A stretch of DNA of 64,000 nt from Anaerotignum neopropionicum (GCF_001571775.1 NZ_LRVM01000001.1:620001-684000), one strand, 5' to 3'. Shown: positions 7,961-17,458, counted from the stretch's first letter. Notes: generated from the sequence alone by a model not told the origin. A program made the numbers and translations.

Positions 7961-9336
7961 AGAAAAATGTGGTGGAAAATACCGTATTGGCCGCCTTGGG
8001 AACAGGGGCTGATTTTGCGGAAATATATATGGAAGAAACCAAGCGAAATACGCTGAGCGTTGTAAACGGAAGGGTGGAGTCCGCCCAAAGCGGCTTGGAT
8101 TATGGCGTGGGCATACGGTTGTTTTTTGGAAACAAGGCGATTTATGGCTTTACCAATGATACCTCGGAAAAAAATCTCATTCGCATCGCCAGAGAAGCGG
8201 CGGCGGCCGCAAGAGGAGAACGGGTATATGCTTTGCAGGGCTGGAGGAAAATGAACTTTTCTTGCAGAAATCCCATTCGCATCATGCCTGATGAGGTGGA
8301 AAAGCGGAAAAAGGCGGAAAAGCTTTTTTTGGCATCGGAAGCGGCGAAAAATTACAGCTCGCTCATTACGCAAACCAGAGCAAATTGCCTTGATGTTGTG
8401 CAGAATGTTTTCATTGCAAATTCCGAGGGCTTGTGGGCGGAGGAACAGCGGGTGCGCAGTCGTTTTAACGTAGAAGCCATTGCTTCTTCAGCCACGGAAA
8501 AGCAAAGTGGACACTTGGGGCCTGGGGGTTCCGTGGGATTTGAATTGTATGAGCAAATTGACGTGGAGGAAAGGGCAAGAGAAGCGGCTCGCATTGCCGT
8601 AACCATGCTGGGGGCGAAGCCTTGCCCAGCGGGGAGAATGCCTGTTGTCATTGAAAATGGCTTCGGCGGGGTAATTTTCCATGAGGCCTGCGGTCATAGC
8701 TTGGAGGCGACGGCGGTGGCGCGGAATGCTTCTGTTTTTTGCGGAAAAATGGGACAGCAAATTGCCTCCTCTGTGGTTACCGCCATTGACGACGGAACCA
8801 TTCCCAACGGCTGGGGCTCTGCCGCCATGGATGATGAGGGAACGCCGACCCAAAGAAATGTTTTGATTGAAAACGGAGTTTTGCGCTCCTATTTGGTGGA
8901 TAAATTAAACGGACGGCGCATGGGCGCCAAATCCACAGGCTCCTCCCGACGGGAAAGCTATCGTTTTGCCCCCACAAGCCGCATGACAAACACGTTTATT
9001 GATAATGGAAAGAGCACACCGACGGAAATTTTGGGGAATACGGAGTTTGGCTTATATGCAAAACAAATGGGCGGCGGCAGTGTTGACCCGGCAACAGGTT
9101 CCTTTAATTTTGCCGTTTTGGAGGGGTACATGATTCGGGATGGAAAAATTGCCGAGCCTGTAAGGGGTGCTACTTTAATCGGAAAGGGCACGGAGGTTTT
9201 GCAAAAAATAGATATGGTGGGTAACAATCTTGCCCGTGCCCAAGGGATGTGCGGTAGTATCAGCGGCTCCATTCCCACGGATGTTGGACAGCCTATGATT
9301 CGTGTCAAAGAAATCACCGTTGGCGGAAGGGGGTAA
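7954..9336 (+). CDS. tldD: TldD family metalloprotease
   Basis: 460 aa, typical for TldD. It carries the zinc-binding HExxxH motif in FHEACGHSLEA (His243, Glu244, His248). In known systems TldD pairs with a TldE/PmbA-like partner to form a protease that trims unfolded or modified peptides such as microcins and CcdA antitoxin. The start overlaps recU by 7 bp, and the partner gene follows at once, so the two are very likely co-expressed and form a heterodimer. No RiPP or toxin gene lies nearby, so the physiological substrate is open. Confidence 0.92.
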   Translation: MLKKNVVENTVLAALGTGADFAEIYMEETKRNTLSVVNGRVESAQSGLDYGVGIRLFFGNKAIYGFTNDTSEKNLIRIAREAAAAARGERVYALQGWRKMNFSCRNPIRIMPDEVEKRKKAEKLFLASEAAKNYSSLITQTRANCLDVVQNVFIANSEGLWAEEQRVRSRFNVEAIASSATEKQSGHLGPGGSVGFELYEQIDVEERAREAARIAVTMLGAKPCPAGRMPVVIENGFGGVIFHEACGHSLEATAVARNASVFCGKMGQQIASSVVTAIDDGTIPNGWGSAAMDDEGTPTQRNVLIENGVLRSYLVDKLNGRRMGAKSTGSSRRESYRFAPTSRMTNTFIDNGKSTPTEILGNTEFGLYAKQMGGGSVDPATGSFNFAVLEGYMIRDGKIAEPVRGATLIGKGTEVLQKIDMVGNNLARAQGMCGSISGSIPTDVGQPMIRVKEITVGGRG

Positions 9337-9341
9337 GGAGT

Positions 9342-10682
9342 TTGGAGAAAAAGGCTTTTCAAAAGCAAATCATAAATCAGGCATTAAAACAAGGTTTTAG
9401 CGATTGCGAGGTATTTTATTTAGGTGGCGAAAGCTTCGAGATTTTGTTGATGGAGGGAGAGGTTTCCAACTACGAAAATAGCAGCGAAGCAGGGGTGTCC
9501 TTTCGTGGAACCTATAAAGGGCGCACAGGGTATGCTTTTTCCGAGCACTTGGAGGAAGAAAGCATCGGCTTTTTAATTGAAGCGGCAAAGGAAAACTCCC
9601 TGCTTATGTCCGCGGAGGAACGGGAGGACTTGTTTGGCGGCGAGGAATATCCCGAATTTCACGGATATTATCCTGAGCTGGAGCAGGTTTGCGTGGAAAA
9701 ACGCATTCAGCTTGCAAAGCGTATGGAGGAAGCGGCATTGAACGGTGCGGAAAGCATTGCCTCTTTGGATTATTGCGTTTTGGGCATGGGAAAGAGAGAG
9801 GTAGCTATTGTCAATAGCCTTGGCTTAGATATTTCCTATACCAAAAATTTCGCTTCGGGCTATGTGAGTGCTATTGCAAGAAATGGCGAGGAAACCAAAA
9901 AAGGCTCTGCCTTTTGGAAGGGAACTGATTGGGCAGATTTTAATCCTGAGGAAACAGGCAGAAAAGCGGCAAGACGGGGTGCGGCTCTTCTTGGCGCGGG
10001 AACGGTGGATAGTGGTACCTATGCCGCTGTTTTGGACGGAAAGGCCATGACATCTCTGTTGGCCTCCTTTAGCGGTATTTTCTTTGGGGAAAACGTACAA
10101 AAGGGGTTTTCCTTGCTGAAGGATAAGTTAGGGGATAAAGTTGCGGCTTCCTGCGTTACCCTGCGGGATGATGCCCTTTTGGAGGGCGGCTATGCCTCTG
10201 TACCCTTTGACAGCGAAGGGGTTGCAGGAAAAAATAAAGCGGTGATTGATAAGGGATGTTTGAAAACCCTACTGTATAATCGGAAATCTGCAAAAATGGA
10301 TGGTGTGGCATCCACAGGAAACGGCTTTAAAGCAGGCTTGACTGCGCCTGTGAAAACGGCGTGTACCAATTTCTATATTCAAAAAGGTGAAAAAACGTTA
10401 GAGGAACTTCTTGGTCAAATGGGAAACGGTCTTTATATTACTGACTTTATGGGGCTGCACGCAGGAACAAATGCTGTTTCTGGAGATTTTTCCCTTTCGG
10501 CGGAAGGGTTTTTGGTGGAGAAGGGAAGAATCACAAGACCTGTGGAGCAGATTACCATTGCGGGGAATTTTTATGCTCTTTTGCTAGATATTTTGTCCGT
10601 AGGAGTGGATTTGTATTTTGCGGCTGGCGCAAAAGGCTCACCCTCTGTTTTGGTTGGGAAAATTGCAGTGGCAGGAAAATAA
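9342..10682 (+). CDS. pmbA: TldE/PmbA family protein (TldD partner)
   Basis: 446 aa. It aligns with the PmbA/TldE side of the family: it lacks the HExxxH site of its neighbour but keeps the C-terminal LLTDFMG-like region (YITDFMGLHAGTN), SGDFSLSAEGF and the TIAGNF tail. In E. coli TldE is the non-catalytic partner of TldD. The only plausible start is the TTG at 9342, 5 bp after tldD, with GGAAGGGGGTAAGGAG directly before it; this spacing is tight, so translational coupling to tldD is likely. The operon ends here and repeat A3 follows. Confidence 0.92.
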   Translation: MEKKAFQKQIINQALKQGFSDCEVFYLGGESFEILLMEGEVSNYENSSEAGVSFRGTYKGRTGYAFSEHLEEESIGFLIEAAKENSLLMSAEEREDLFGGEEYPEFHGYYPELEQVCVEKRIQLAKRMEEAALNGAESIASLDYCVLGMGKREVAIVNSLGLDISYTKNFASGYVSAIARNGEETKKGSAFWKGTDWADFNPEETGRKAARRGAALLGAGTVDSGTYAAVLDGKAMTSLLASFSGIFFGENVQKGFSLLKDKLGDKVAASCVTLRDDALLEGGYASVPFDSEGVAGKNKAVIDKGCLKTLLYNRKSAKMDGVASTGNGFKAGLTAPVKTACTNFYIQKGEKTLEELLGQMGNGLYITDFMGLHAGTNAVSGDFSLSAEGFLVEKGRITRPVEQITIAGNFYALLLDILSVGVDLYFAAGAKGSPSVLVGKIAVAGK

Positions 10683-10701
10683 AATTTATTGCAAAACGTA
10701 G

Positions 10702-10845
10702 ACAAAGTCAAAACCTTGAGGGTTTTGCCCTAAAACACCCGCAAGGGTTTCACCCATTGATCCGTCTAAAATCCTATGAATATGCGGTTTCAATAAAAGT
10801 TTTGGTCTTGTTTTTTTCAAAAAACAAGTGGGCTTGGGTCATCAG
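10702..10845 (-). repeat. Family A modular hairpin repeat, copy 3 (inverted, short)
   Basis: The only copy in minus orientation: read on the + strand it begins ACAAAGTCAAAACCTTGAGG and ends in CTTG-TTTTTTTCAAAAAA-CAAG. The GCCCAAGATAGGGC module is absent, so only the hairpin b/c part is present. It lies behind pmbA. Confidence 0.85.
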
Positions 10846-10877
10846 TCTGAAAAAATAAAATTGTAAGAAAAAATTTA

Positions 10878-10907
10878 TTTACTGTGTTAGTATGGGTATG
10901 CTATACT
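10878..10907 (+). promoter_or_regulatory. Sigma-A promoter of the 52-aa membrane protein gene
   Basis: TTTACT (10878-10883) and TATACT (10902-10907), spacer 18 bp, about 43 bp before the small ORF. Confidence 0.6.
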
Positions 10908-10950
10908 GGAAAAATTAGGATGATTATGATCTTATTTAGGGGGTGAAGCT

Positions 10951-11109
10951 ATGGATACAGTAACCATGGCGCAGTCGGCTTTTTCAATGGGGACTTTTTT
11001 TACGATATATACCATTGTTGTAGCAATCGGGCGTTTAGGATTAGGCATTACGCTGTCGGTTTTAGCCATAAAATGCATGCTTAAGTATTTAAAAAGCAAT
11101 GAGGGCTAA
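10951..11109 (+). CDS. Small (52-aa) membrane protein
   Basis: A short gene encoding MDTVTMAQSAFSMGTFFT..., with one long hydrophobic segment (about residues 16-43) and a basic C-terminal tail (KYLKSNEG). It has an ATG behind AGGGGGTGAAG, its own promoter and a hairpin terminator, so the unit is complete. I do not recognise the family. The layout fits a small single-span inner-membrane protein; the role is unknown. Confidence 0.7.
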   Translation: MDTVTMAQSAFSMGTFFTIYTIVVAIGRLGLGITLSVLAIKCMLKYLKSNEG

Positions 11110-11135
11110 TTTTTTATCCACGCATAACACAAAGT

Positions 11136-11171
11136 AGGGCATCTTCGTTTTGATGAACGAGGATGCCCTTT
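11136..11171 (+). terminator. Hairpin terminator of the small membrane protein gene
   Basis: Stem AGGGCATC(TT)CGTT / AACGAGGATGCCCT followed by TTTAAATTTT. The T-tract is interrupted but the stem is strong. It lies 27 bp past the stop codon. Confidence 0.7.
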
Positions 11172-11221
11172 AAATTTTCTGGCACACTTTCTTAATTGAT
11201 GAGGCTGTAAAAAGGAAAAAA

Positions 11222-12847
11222 TTATTTTTCTATTTTATCGGAAAATTCCTGTAGCTGCTTCAACAGTTGTTCCATATCTCTATTTGCGCCGCCCTTATTT
11301 TGATTAATGATTTTAAGTAATCGCTGTCCTGCCAAATCAAGCTGCTCCGCCAAATAGGCCGCCCGCTTTCCTCCCTCGGAAACAGTTTTTTGCTGAGGAT
11401 ATTTTTTGGGCGTTACAGAGATTTTTACACCCTCTGCCAACAATGCGCCGTTTGCCAAGTCGTAGCAGGCACCACTAAAGGGAGCATCGGCTTCATATTG
11501 ATATTCTTCCCTAAGGCAACGGGCAAATTCATCGGCAACAAGGTCATCGCCGTGGACAACAAACACCTTTGTGGGTTGGGGATCAAAATGGTTGATCCAG
11601 CGGAGCAAGCCATTTTGATCTGCATGACCGCTTACTCCTGCCAACTGTTCAATATGGGCGTTGACGGTAATGGTTTCGCCAAACAAACGAACCTCCGTTG
11701 CACCTTCAATAATGATCCTGCCTAGGGTTCCTATGGCTTGATAGCCTACAAAAAGGACGGTGGATTCTTTACGCCATAGGTTATGCTTTAAATGATGACG
11801 AATACGTCCTGCTTCGCACATTCCTGAGGCGGATATAATAACCTTGGGGGATTTATCAAAATTAATTGCCTGAGAATCCTGGGGGGTTACGGCTGTAACC
11901 AAACCGTTGAATTCCAAGGGGTTAATGCCTTTTTTCACTAATTCCATGGCAGCGGTATCGTAGCAGTCCATGCGGTTCTCTGTAAAAATCTTGGTTGCAT
12001 CAATGGCAAGGGGGCTATCTACATAAACCTTGAAATTTTCATGATTTTTTACAAGCTTTCGTTCTTTGATTTCCCGAATAAAATATAATATTTCTTGGGT
12101 TCGTCCTACGGCAAAGGCGGGGATGATCAGGTTTCCACCTCGATCAAAGGCTTCTTGAATATATCTGGCCAGTTCTGCTACATAGTCAGGGGGCGCATTA
12201 TGTAAGCGGTCGCCGTAGGTGCTTTCCATAATGACATAGTCCGCTTCTTTTGTGTAGCGGGGGTCGTGGATAATAGGTTGATTGGTATTTCCAATATCCC
12301 CGGAAAACACGATTTTTTTGGTGGTTTCCTCTTCTGTCAGCCAGATTTCTATGCTGGCGGAGCCAAGAAGATGGCCTACATCGGTAAAGCGCAGGGTAAT
12401 TCCTTTCGTTACGAAAACTTCTTTTTCATAATCGCAGGGAACAAAGTGAGAGGCAACGGCAGACGCCTCCTCGGTGGTATAAAGGGGTTCAAAGGACGCC
12501 TTTCCAGCTCTTTTTGCCTTGCGGTTTCGCCACTGTGCTTCAAATTCTTGAATGTGAGCGCTATCCAAAAGCATGATGCGGCAAAGATCCGTTGTTGCCT
12601 CTGTTGCGAAAATTTCCCCACGAAACCCGTTTTTGTAGAGCAAGGGCAACAGTCCGGAGTGGTCAATATGGGCATGGGAAAGAAAAACGTAGTCAATGGC
12701 AGAAGGCGGTACGGGAATTTCTTGATTTTCGTAGGTGTCACGCCCTTGCTCCATACCGCAGTCAAGCAAAATACTTTTGCCGCAGGCTTCAATATAATGG
12801 CAGCTGCCTGTGACCTCGTGGGCGGCGCCTAAAAACATTAATTTCAT
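11222..12847 (-). CDS. MBL-fold / beta-CASP RNA-processing exonuclease-like protein
   Basis: 541 aa. The N-terminal metallo-beta-lactamase domain has the zinc motif HAHIDH (His58-His63) and a later GHLLGSASIEI stretch; a beta-CASP insert and the RNA-specificity (RMMBL) motif with SGHADQNGL and FVVHGD follow. This is the YSH1/CPSF73-like bacterial family of mRNA nucleases, related to but separate from RNase J. The last 50 or so residues are a charged helical extension (KKYPQQKTVSEGGKRAA onward). ATG start behind GGGGGAATCC. It stands alone, divergent from glgB. Substrate RNAs are unknown. Confidence 0.9.
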   Translation of the reverse strand: MKLMFLGAAHEVTGSCHYIEACGKSILLDCGMEQGRDTYENQEIPVPPSAIDYVFLSHAHIDHSGLLPLLYKNGFRGEIFATEATTDLCRIMLLDSAHIQEFEAQWRNRKAKRAGKASFEPLYTTEEASAVASHFVPCDYEKEVFVTKGITLRFTDVGHLLGSASIEIWLTEEETTKKIVFSGDIGNTNQPIIHDPRYTKEADYVIMESTYGDRLHNAPPDYVAELARYIQEAFDRGGNLIIPAFAVGRTQEILYFIREIKERKLVKNHENFKVYVDSPLAIDATKIFTENRMDCYDTAAMELVKKGINPLEFNGLVTAVTPQDSQAINFDKSPKVIISASGMCEAGRIRHHLKHNLWRKESTVLFVGYQAIGTLGRIIIEGATEVRLFGETITVNAHIEQLAGVSGHADQNGLLRWINHFDPQPTKVFVVHGDDLVADEFARCLREEYQYEADAPFSGACYDLANGALLAEGVKISVTPKKYPQQKTVSEGGKRAAYLAEQLDLAGQRLLKIINQNKGGANRDMEQLLKQLQEFSDKIEK

Positions 12848-13065
12848 TTGGATTCCCCCTTAACGTTCAATTTTTAGATATTTTTTTTATTTTAGTATAT
12901 CCTTATTTGAAGGCTATGACAAGACAACTCTATTTTTGTCAAATTTATATTAGGTGCTGTCGAAAATGCCTGCTTTTATGTATGGTAAGATGTGGACATG
13001 TGGTATATAATAAGAATAAAAACTTTGGGTGGGCGCAAGGCACAACGGAGAGAGGGGATGATATT

Positions 13066-15276
13066 ATGGAAATAACAGAATTATATGATATCTTTCAAAT
13101 CGTGAATGGCGAACACTATGACCCCCATAGAGTGTTGGGGATGCATGAGATTGAAATTAACGGCGAAGCAGCCATTGGCGTAAGAGCCTTTTTGCCCGGT
13201 GCGCAAAATATAACCGTAATTGATATGAAAAATAAAAAGAAACAGTATCCTATGATGAAAATCCATGAGGATGGTTTTTTTGAGGTACTCCTGTGGGATC
13301 GAAAAGAATGGTTTCGCTATATGCTGGAATTTACCAATGACAGCGGAATCACTTGGCGCAGCTATGATCCGTATTCTTTTTTGCCCACGATTTCCGAATA
13401 TGACAGATATTTATTTGGCGCCGGAAATCATTATGAAATTTACGATAAAATGGGTGGACGGTTGATTCGCCACGGTGGAACCACGGGGGCTGCATTTACG
13501 GTTTGGGCGCCCAGTGCAAAAAGTGTAAGTGTGATTGGAAATTTCAATCAATGGGATACCCGCCGCAACCCTATGCGCCGTTTGGGCGTTTCCGGGGTTT
13601 GGGAGCTTTTTATTCCCGGTTTAGCGGAGAATGACCAATACAAATTTCATGTGATACAATGTGACGGAACTCCGGTGGACAAGGCAGACCCTTACGGCAG
13701 GTTTTCTCAGGTTCGGCCCGAAACGGCTTCTGTGCTTTACAATGCCAAGAAATATAAGTGGCATGATAGAAGGTGGCTTACAGCGAGGGATAAGAAAAGC
13801 CCGTATGAATCGCCAATGAATGTATATGAGGTGCATTTGGGTTCGTGGATGCGGGTGCCTGAGGAGGACAATCGTTTTTTGACCTATATAGAGCTGGCGG
13901 ATAAGCTGATCAGCTATGTTAAGGAAATGGGCTACACTTATATTGAGCTTCTGCCTATTTTGGAGCACCCCTTTGACGGAAGTTGGGGCTATCAAGTTAC
14001 AGGCTATTATGCCCCTACCAGCCGCTTTGGTACACCGGATGAATTTAAGTATTTTATTGACACCTGTCATAAAGAGGGCATAGGTGTTATTTTGGATTGG
14101 GTGCCTGCCCATTTTCCCAAGGATTCCTTTGGCCTTGGGCGCTTTGACGGAACTGCTTTGTATGAGCACGCAGATCCCCGTCGCGGTGAGCACAGACAGT
14201 GGGGCACCTATATGTTCAATTTTGGCAGAAAGGAAGTCAGCAACTTCCTTATCAGCAATGCCTTGTTTTGGCTGAAGGAATACCATATTGACGGTTTAAG
14301 GGTGGATGCCGTTGCCTCCATACTTTATCTGGATTTTGGGAAAGAGGCGGGAGAGTGGCTGCCTAATCAGTATGGCGGCAGAGAAAACTTGGAGGCTGTG
14401 GAGTTTTTAAAGCATATGAATTCCGTTGTGAAGGAATGCGTGCCGGGGGCAATGATGATTGCCGAGGAATCTACCTCATGGCCCGGGGTGACCAAGGACC
14501 CCCAGGAGGGCGGCTTGGGCTTTACTCTAAAATGGAATATGGGCTGGATGAACGATTTTCTGTTTTATATCAAGAACGACCCGCTGTTTCGCAAAAATCA
14601 TCATAACCGCTTAACCTTTGGCATGGCTTACCATTATTCGGAAAATTTCGTCTTAGTGCTTTCCCATGACGAGGTGGTTCATGAAAAAAGCTCCATGATT
14701 GGTAAAATGCCGGGGGATGACTGGCAAAGGTTTGCAAATCTTCGCCTTGCCTATGGCTTTATGTATGGGCACCCCGGAAAGAAGCTGCTTTTTATGGGCG
14801 GCGAGTTTGGGCAGTATCATGAGTGGAGCGAGGAGAGAAGCTTAGATTGGCATTTATTGCAATATGCTGATCATCGGCATATGCAAACTTATATGAAGAA
14901 CCTCAATGCGTTCTATTTGGAAAACGAGGCTTTCTGGAAAGAGGATTTTGATCCGCATGGGTTCCAATGGATTGATTGCGATGATAAGGATTCCTCTGTT
15001 GTTTCCTTTATCCGCCGCAGCGAGGACAAAGAAATTTATTGTATATGTAATTTTACGCCTGTGGTTCACTTGGATTTTCGTCTGGGTGTGCCTAAGGAAG
15101 GCGCGTACAAGGAAATTTTTAACAGTGACAGGATTGTGTTTGGCGGCAGCGGCGTGGAAAATACAGAGGAAATTCTCTCGGAGGAAACGCCTTGGAATCA
15201 TTTTGGACAAAGCATATTCTTAAAGATACCGCCCCTTGGAATGGTTGTATTGGAGCAAGTGACGGATAAAAATTAA
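13066..15276 (+). CDS. glgB: 1,4-alpha-glucan branching enzyme GlgB
   Basis: 736 aa from the ATG at 13066 (GAGAGGGGATGATATT upstream); reading back to 12907 adds 53 residues unlike the family. It carries the CBM48 N-domain and GH13 core: VYEVHLGSW, GVILDWVPAHFPKD, DGLRVDAV (nucleophile Asp), MIAEESTSWPGV (acid Glu) and VLSHDEVVH. It introduces alpha-1,6 branches into glycogen. In many Firmicutes it leads glgBCDAP, but here no other glycogen gene is present; rpsU and yqeY follow. The partner genes must lie elsewhere if glycogen is made. Confidence 0.96.
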   Translation: MEITELYDIFQIVNGEHYDPHRVLGMHEIEINGEAAIGVRAFLPGAQNITVIDMKNKKKQYPMMKIHEDGFFEVLLWDRKEWFRYMLEFTNDSGITWRSYDPYSFLPTISEYDRYLFGAGNHYEIYDKMGGRLIRHGGTTGAAFTVWAPSAKSVSVIGNFNQWDTRRNPMRRLGVSGVWELFIPGLAENDQYKFHVIQCDGTPVDKADPYGRFSQVRPETASVLYNAKKYKWHDRRWLTARDKKSPYESPMNVYEVHLGSWMRVPEEDNRFLTYIELADKLISYVKEMGYTYIELLPILEHPFDGSWGYQVTGYYAPTSRFGTPDEFKYFIDTCHKEGIGVILDWVPAHFPKDSFGLGRFDGTALYEHADPRRGEHRQWGTYMFNFGRKEVSNFLISNALFWLKEYHIDGLRVDAVASILYLDFGKEAGEWLPNQYGGRENLEAVEFLKHMNSVVKECVPGAMMIAEESTSWPGVTKDPQEGGLGFTLKWNMGWMNDFLFYIKNDPLFRKNHHNRLTFGMAYHYSENFVLVLSHDEVVHEKSSMIGKMPGDDWQRFANLRLAYGFMYGHPGKKLLFMGGEFGQYHEWSEERSLDWHLLQYADHRHMQTYMKNLNAFYLENEAFWKEDFDPHGFQWIDCDDKDSSVVSFIRRSEDKEIYCICNFTPVVHLDFRLGVPKEGAYKEIFNSDRIVFGGSGVENTEEILSEETPWNHFGQSIFLKIPPLGMVVLEQVTDKN

Positions 15277-15427
15277 AAAAAAATATGAAGGAACTGAGCT
15301 TTTTTTTAAAGGGTGCCGATTTTGTCGACACCCTAGGCTTTGGATATCAATATATAGTGAATTCCCCTCAGAAGATGGAAGATGTAGGGAGGTTGATTTT
15401 TTTCTTACGAAAATCACAGTCTCTATA

Positions 15428-15456
15428 TTGACGGTTGTTGCTTTTTTGTGTATAAT
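15428..15456 (+). promoter_or_regulatory. Sigma-A promoter of rpsU-yqeY
   Basis: TTGACG (15428-15433), 17-bp spacer, TATAAT (15451-15456). About 90 bp before rpsU. Confidence 0.85.
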
Positions 15457-15544
15457 TCTTTAATGTATGGTAAAAATGGCGAATCTGGCGTGGATTTTTA
15501 TCATTTGCAACAAACGAATCTCGCATCTGGAGGGAGGGAAATTC

Positions 15545-15721
15545 ATGTCGGAGGTAAAAGTTAAAGAAAATGAATCCTTAGACAGCGCACTGCGTCGTTT
15601 TAAAAGAACGTGTGCCAGAGATGGTATCATGGGCGAAGTTCGCAAAAGAGAGCATTATGACAAGCCCAGCGTAAAGCGCAAAAAGAAATCCGAAGCCGCA
15701 AGAAAACGCAAGTTTAAATAA
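15545..15721 (+). CDS. rpsU: 30S ribosomal protein S21
   Basis: 58 aa, the normal S21 length. It begins [20 protein letters not shown] and ends in a very basic tail ([13 protein letters not shown]). The ATG at 15545 has a strong GGAGGGAGGG site; the frame continues upstream to 15467 but that part is not family-like. S21 is a small subunit protein near the mRNA exit channel. yqeY follows after 28 bp under the same promoter, an arrangement conserved in Firmicutes. Confidence 0.97.
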   Translation: MSEVKVKENESLDSALRRFKRTCARDGIMGEVRKREHYDKPSVKRKKKSEAARKRKFK

Positions 15722-15749
15722 AATCTATACGGCGAAAAGGGATGATGAT

Positions 15750-16202
15750 ATGTCATTAAAAGAGCAATTATTTGCAGATTTAAAAACTGCGATGAAAGAA
15801 AAGGATTCCGTGCGAAAAGATACTGTTCAGTTGATTCGTTCGGGTATTCTTCAGATCGAAAAGGACAATAAAGTCGAGTTGGAGGATGACGCCATTATTG
15901 ACGTAATCACCAAACAGTTGAAAAGCAGAAAAGATTCCCTTCCTGACTATGAAAAAAGCGGAAGAACAGATCTGATTGAAAAACTCAATCAAGAGATCGA
16001 CATTTTGTTAGGTTACCTTCCAGAGCAATTGAGCGAAGCCGAAATCCAGACGATCGTAGAAGAAGCGGTAAAAGAATCCGGTGCATCCAGCATTAAAGAT
16101 ATGGGCAAGGTCATGGCGGTGATTACACCGAAGGTTAAAGGTCGTGCCGATAACAAAATCGTTGGCAGTTTTGTAAAGAAAATGCTCCAAGGCAATCAAT
16201 AA
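15750..16202 (+). CDS. yqeY: GatB/YqeY domain-containing protein
   Basis: 150 aa, the standard YqeY length. The protein opens SLKEQLFADLKTAMKEKD and has the conserved LRSGILQIEKD-like segment, YLPEQLSEAEI, IKDMGKVMAVI and a C-terminal GRADNKIVGSFV. The fold is the helical domain shared with the tail of GatB (amidotransferase subunit), suggesting tRNA binding, but its role is not settled. It follows rpsU and ends at a good terminator. Confidence 0.95.
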   Translation: MSLKEQLFADLKTAMKEKDSVRKDTVQLIRSGILQIEKDNKVELEDDAIIDVITKQLKSRKDSLPDYEKSGRTDLIEKLNQEIDILLGYLPEQLSEAEIQTIVEEAVKESGASSIKDMGKVMAVITPKVKGRADNKIVGSFVKKMLQGNQ

Positions 16203-16217
16203 TCATTAGTTAAAATT

Positions 16218-16263
16218 AAAAGACCTATTGGTAAAAAGCCAGTAGGTCTTTTTGTTTTTTTTT
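16218..16263 (+). terminator. Rho-independent terminator of rpsU-yqeY
   Basis: Stem AAAGACCTAYTGG / CCAGTAGGTCTTT with a long T-tract (TTTTTGTTTTTTTTT). Confidence 0.93.
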
Positions 16264-16326
16264 GAAATTTGTGAAAGTGCATGGAATTAGATTAGCATTT
16301 TTGTGCAAATATAAATACAGATTTGC

Positions 16327-16354
16327 TTGACTTTGGTGGGAAGCATGTTATAAT
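16327..16354 (+). promoter_or_regulatory. Sigma-A promoter of the ABC importer operon
   Basis: TTGACT (16327-16332), 16-bp spacer, TATAAT (16349-16354), about 76 bp before the binding-protein start. Confidence 0.8.
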
Positions 16355-16375
16355 TACTTTAATTGTTTAAAGCAT

Positions 16376-16414
16376 AACCGCATATATGCATTAAAGTATG
16401 TGGTTTATTTTTTT
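16376..16414 (+). promoter_or_regulatory. Terminator-like hairpin in the ABC importer leader
   Basis: AACCGCATA (16376-16384) can pair with TATGTGGTT (16397-16405), followed by ATTTTTTT. It lies between promoter and RBS, so it could attenuate the operon. No T-box or known riboswitch is seen in the short leader. Confidence 0.5.
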
Positions 16415-16430
16415 GAGGGAGTGGTATGAT

Positions 16431-17432
16431 ATGAAAAAGAATAAAATACGTTTGGTTGCTGCAACGGCTATGGCGGCAATGGTAATTTCCATGACTGGCT
16501 GTGGCGGTAATCAAGCAGCGGCACCTGCACCTGCGGAGGGGGAGAATGCTGATGCGAAAGCCTATACTGTAGGAATTTTGCAGTTGGTTGAGCACCCTGC
16601 TTTGGATGCAGCTACACAAGGCTTCCAGGATAAGCTGACAGAGCTTTTGGGTGATTCCGTAACCTTTGACTTGCAAAATGCCCAGGGGGAAAGCACAAAC
16701 TGTACAACCATCGCAACAAAATTTGTTTCTGACGACGTTGATTTGATTATGGCAAATGCAACGCTTGCTCTTCAGGCTGCGGCTGCGGCTACAGGGGATA
16801 TTCCTGTGATTGGTACTTCCATAACAGACTTTAAAACAGCTGGCGTTGTTGATTCCAATGAAGCGCCGGGAAGAAACGTTACAGGTATATCTGACTTGGC
16901 ACCCATTGATGAACAAATTAAATTATTGCAGCAGGTTTGCCCAGATGCAAAGAAGGTTGCCATTGTATATTGCAGTGCGGAACCAAACTCTATCTTCCAG
17001 GCTGAACAGGCAAAGCAATATTTGACAGAAGCTGGGATCGAAAGCAAAGAGTATACTGCAGCAGATTCCAATGAAATTCAGGCTGTCATTACAAGTGCAG
17101 TAGGAGATTGTGACACAGTATTTATCCCTACGGACAACACAATGGCAAGCAATATGGAAATCATTAAAAATGTAACAGTGCCTGCGGGTATTCCTGTTAT
17201 TGCAGGGGAAGAAGGTATGTGTGCATCAGGCGGTTTGGCGACTCTGAGCATCAGTTTCTATGAGTTAGGGCTAAAAGCCGGTGAAATGGCTTATGAAATT
17301 TTGGTAAACGGTGCAGACCCTGCAACAACACCGATTGGCTTTGTTTCCGATAATATTGTTCCAAAATATAACGCTGAAATCGCAGAAGCTTTGGGCATGA
17401 CATTGCCAGAAGGATTTGAAGCAATTCAGTAA
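16431..17432 (+). CDS. ABC transporter substrate-binding lipoprotein (COG2984 type)
   Basis: 333 aa from the ATG at 16431 (GAGGGAGTGG upstream). Signal peptide KIRLVAATAMAAMVISM with lipobox SMTGC. The mature part starts AYTVGILQLVEHPALDAATQGF and contains ISDLAPIDEQIKL, both characteristic of the ABC_sub_bind family (TrpX/CD-type). In streptococci such proteins import tryptophan; other relatives bind other small amino-acid-like ligands, so the substrate here is open. First gene of a binding protein-permease-ATPase operon; a terminator-like hairpin separates it from the permease, which would give an excess of binding protein. Confidence 0.92.
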   Translation: MKKNKIRLVAATAMAAMVISMTGCGGNQAAAPAPAEGENADAKAYTVGILQLVEHPALDAATQGFQDKLTELLGDSVTFDLQNAQGESTNCTTIATKFVSDDVDLIMANATLALQAAAAATGDIPVIGTSITDFKTAGVVDSNEAPGRNVTGISDLAPIDEQIKLLQQVCPDAKKVAIVYCSAEPNSIFQAEQAKQYLTEAGIESKEYTAADSNEIQAVITSAVGDCDTVFIPTDNTMASNMEIIKNVTVPAGIPVIAGEEGMCASGGLATLSISFYELGLKAGEMAYEILVNGADPATTPIGFVSDNIVPKYNAEIAEALGMTLPEGFEAIQ

Positions 17433-17458
17433 TTAAGCTTATAAAAAAATAAAAGGCA

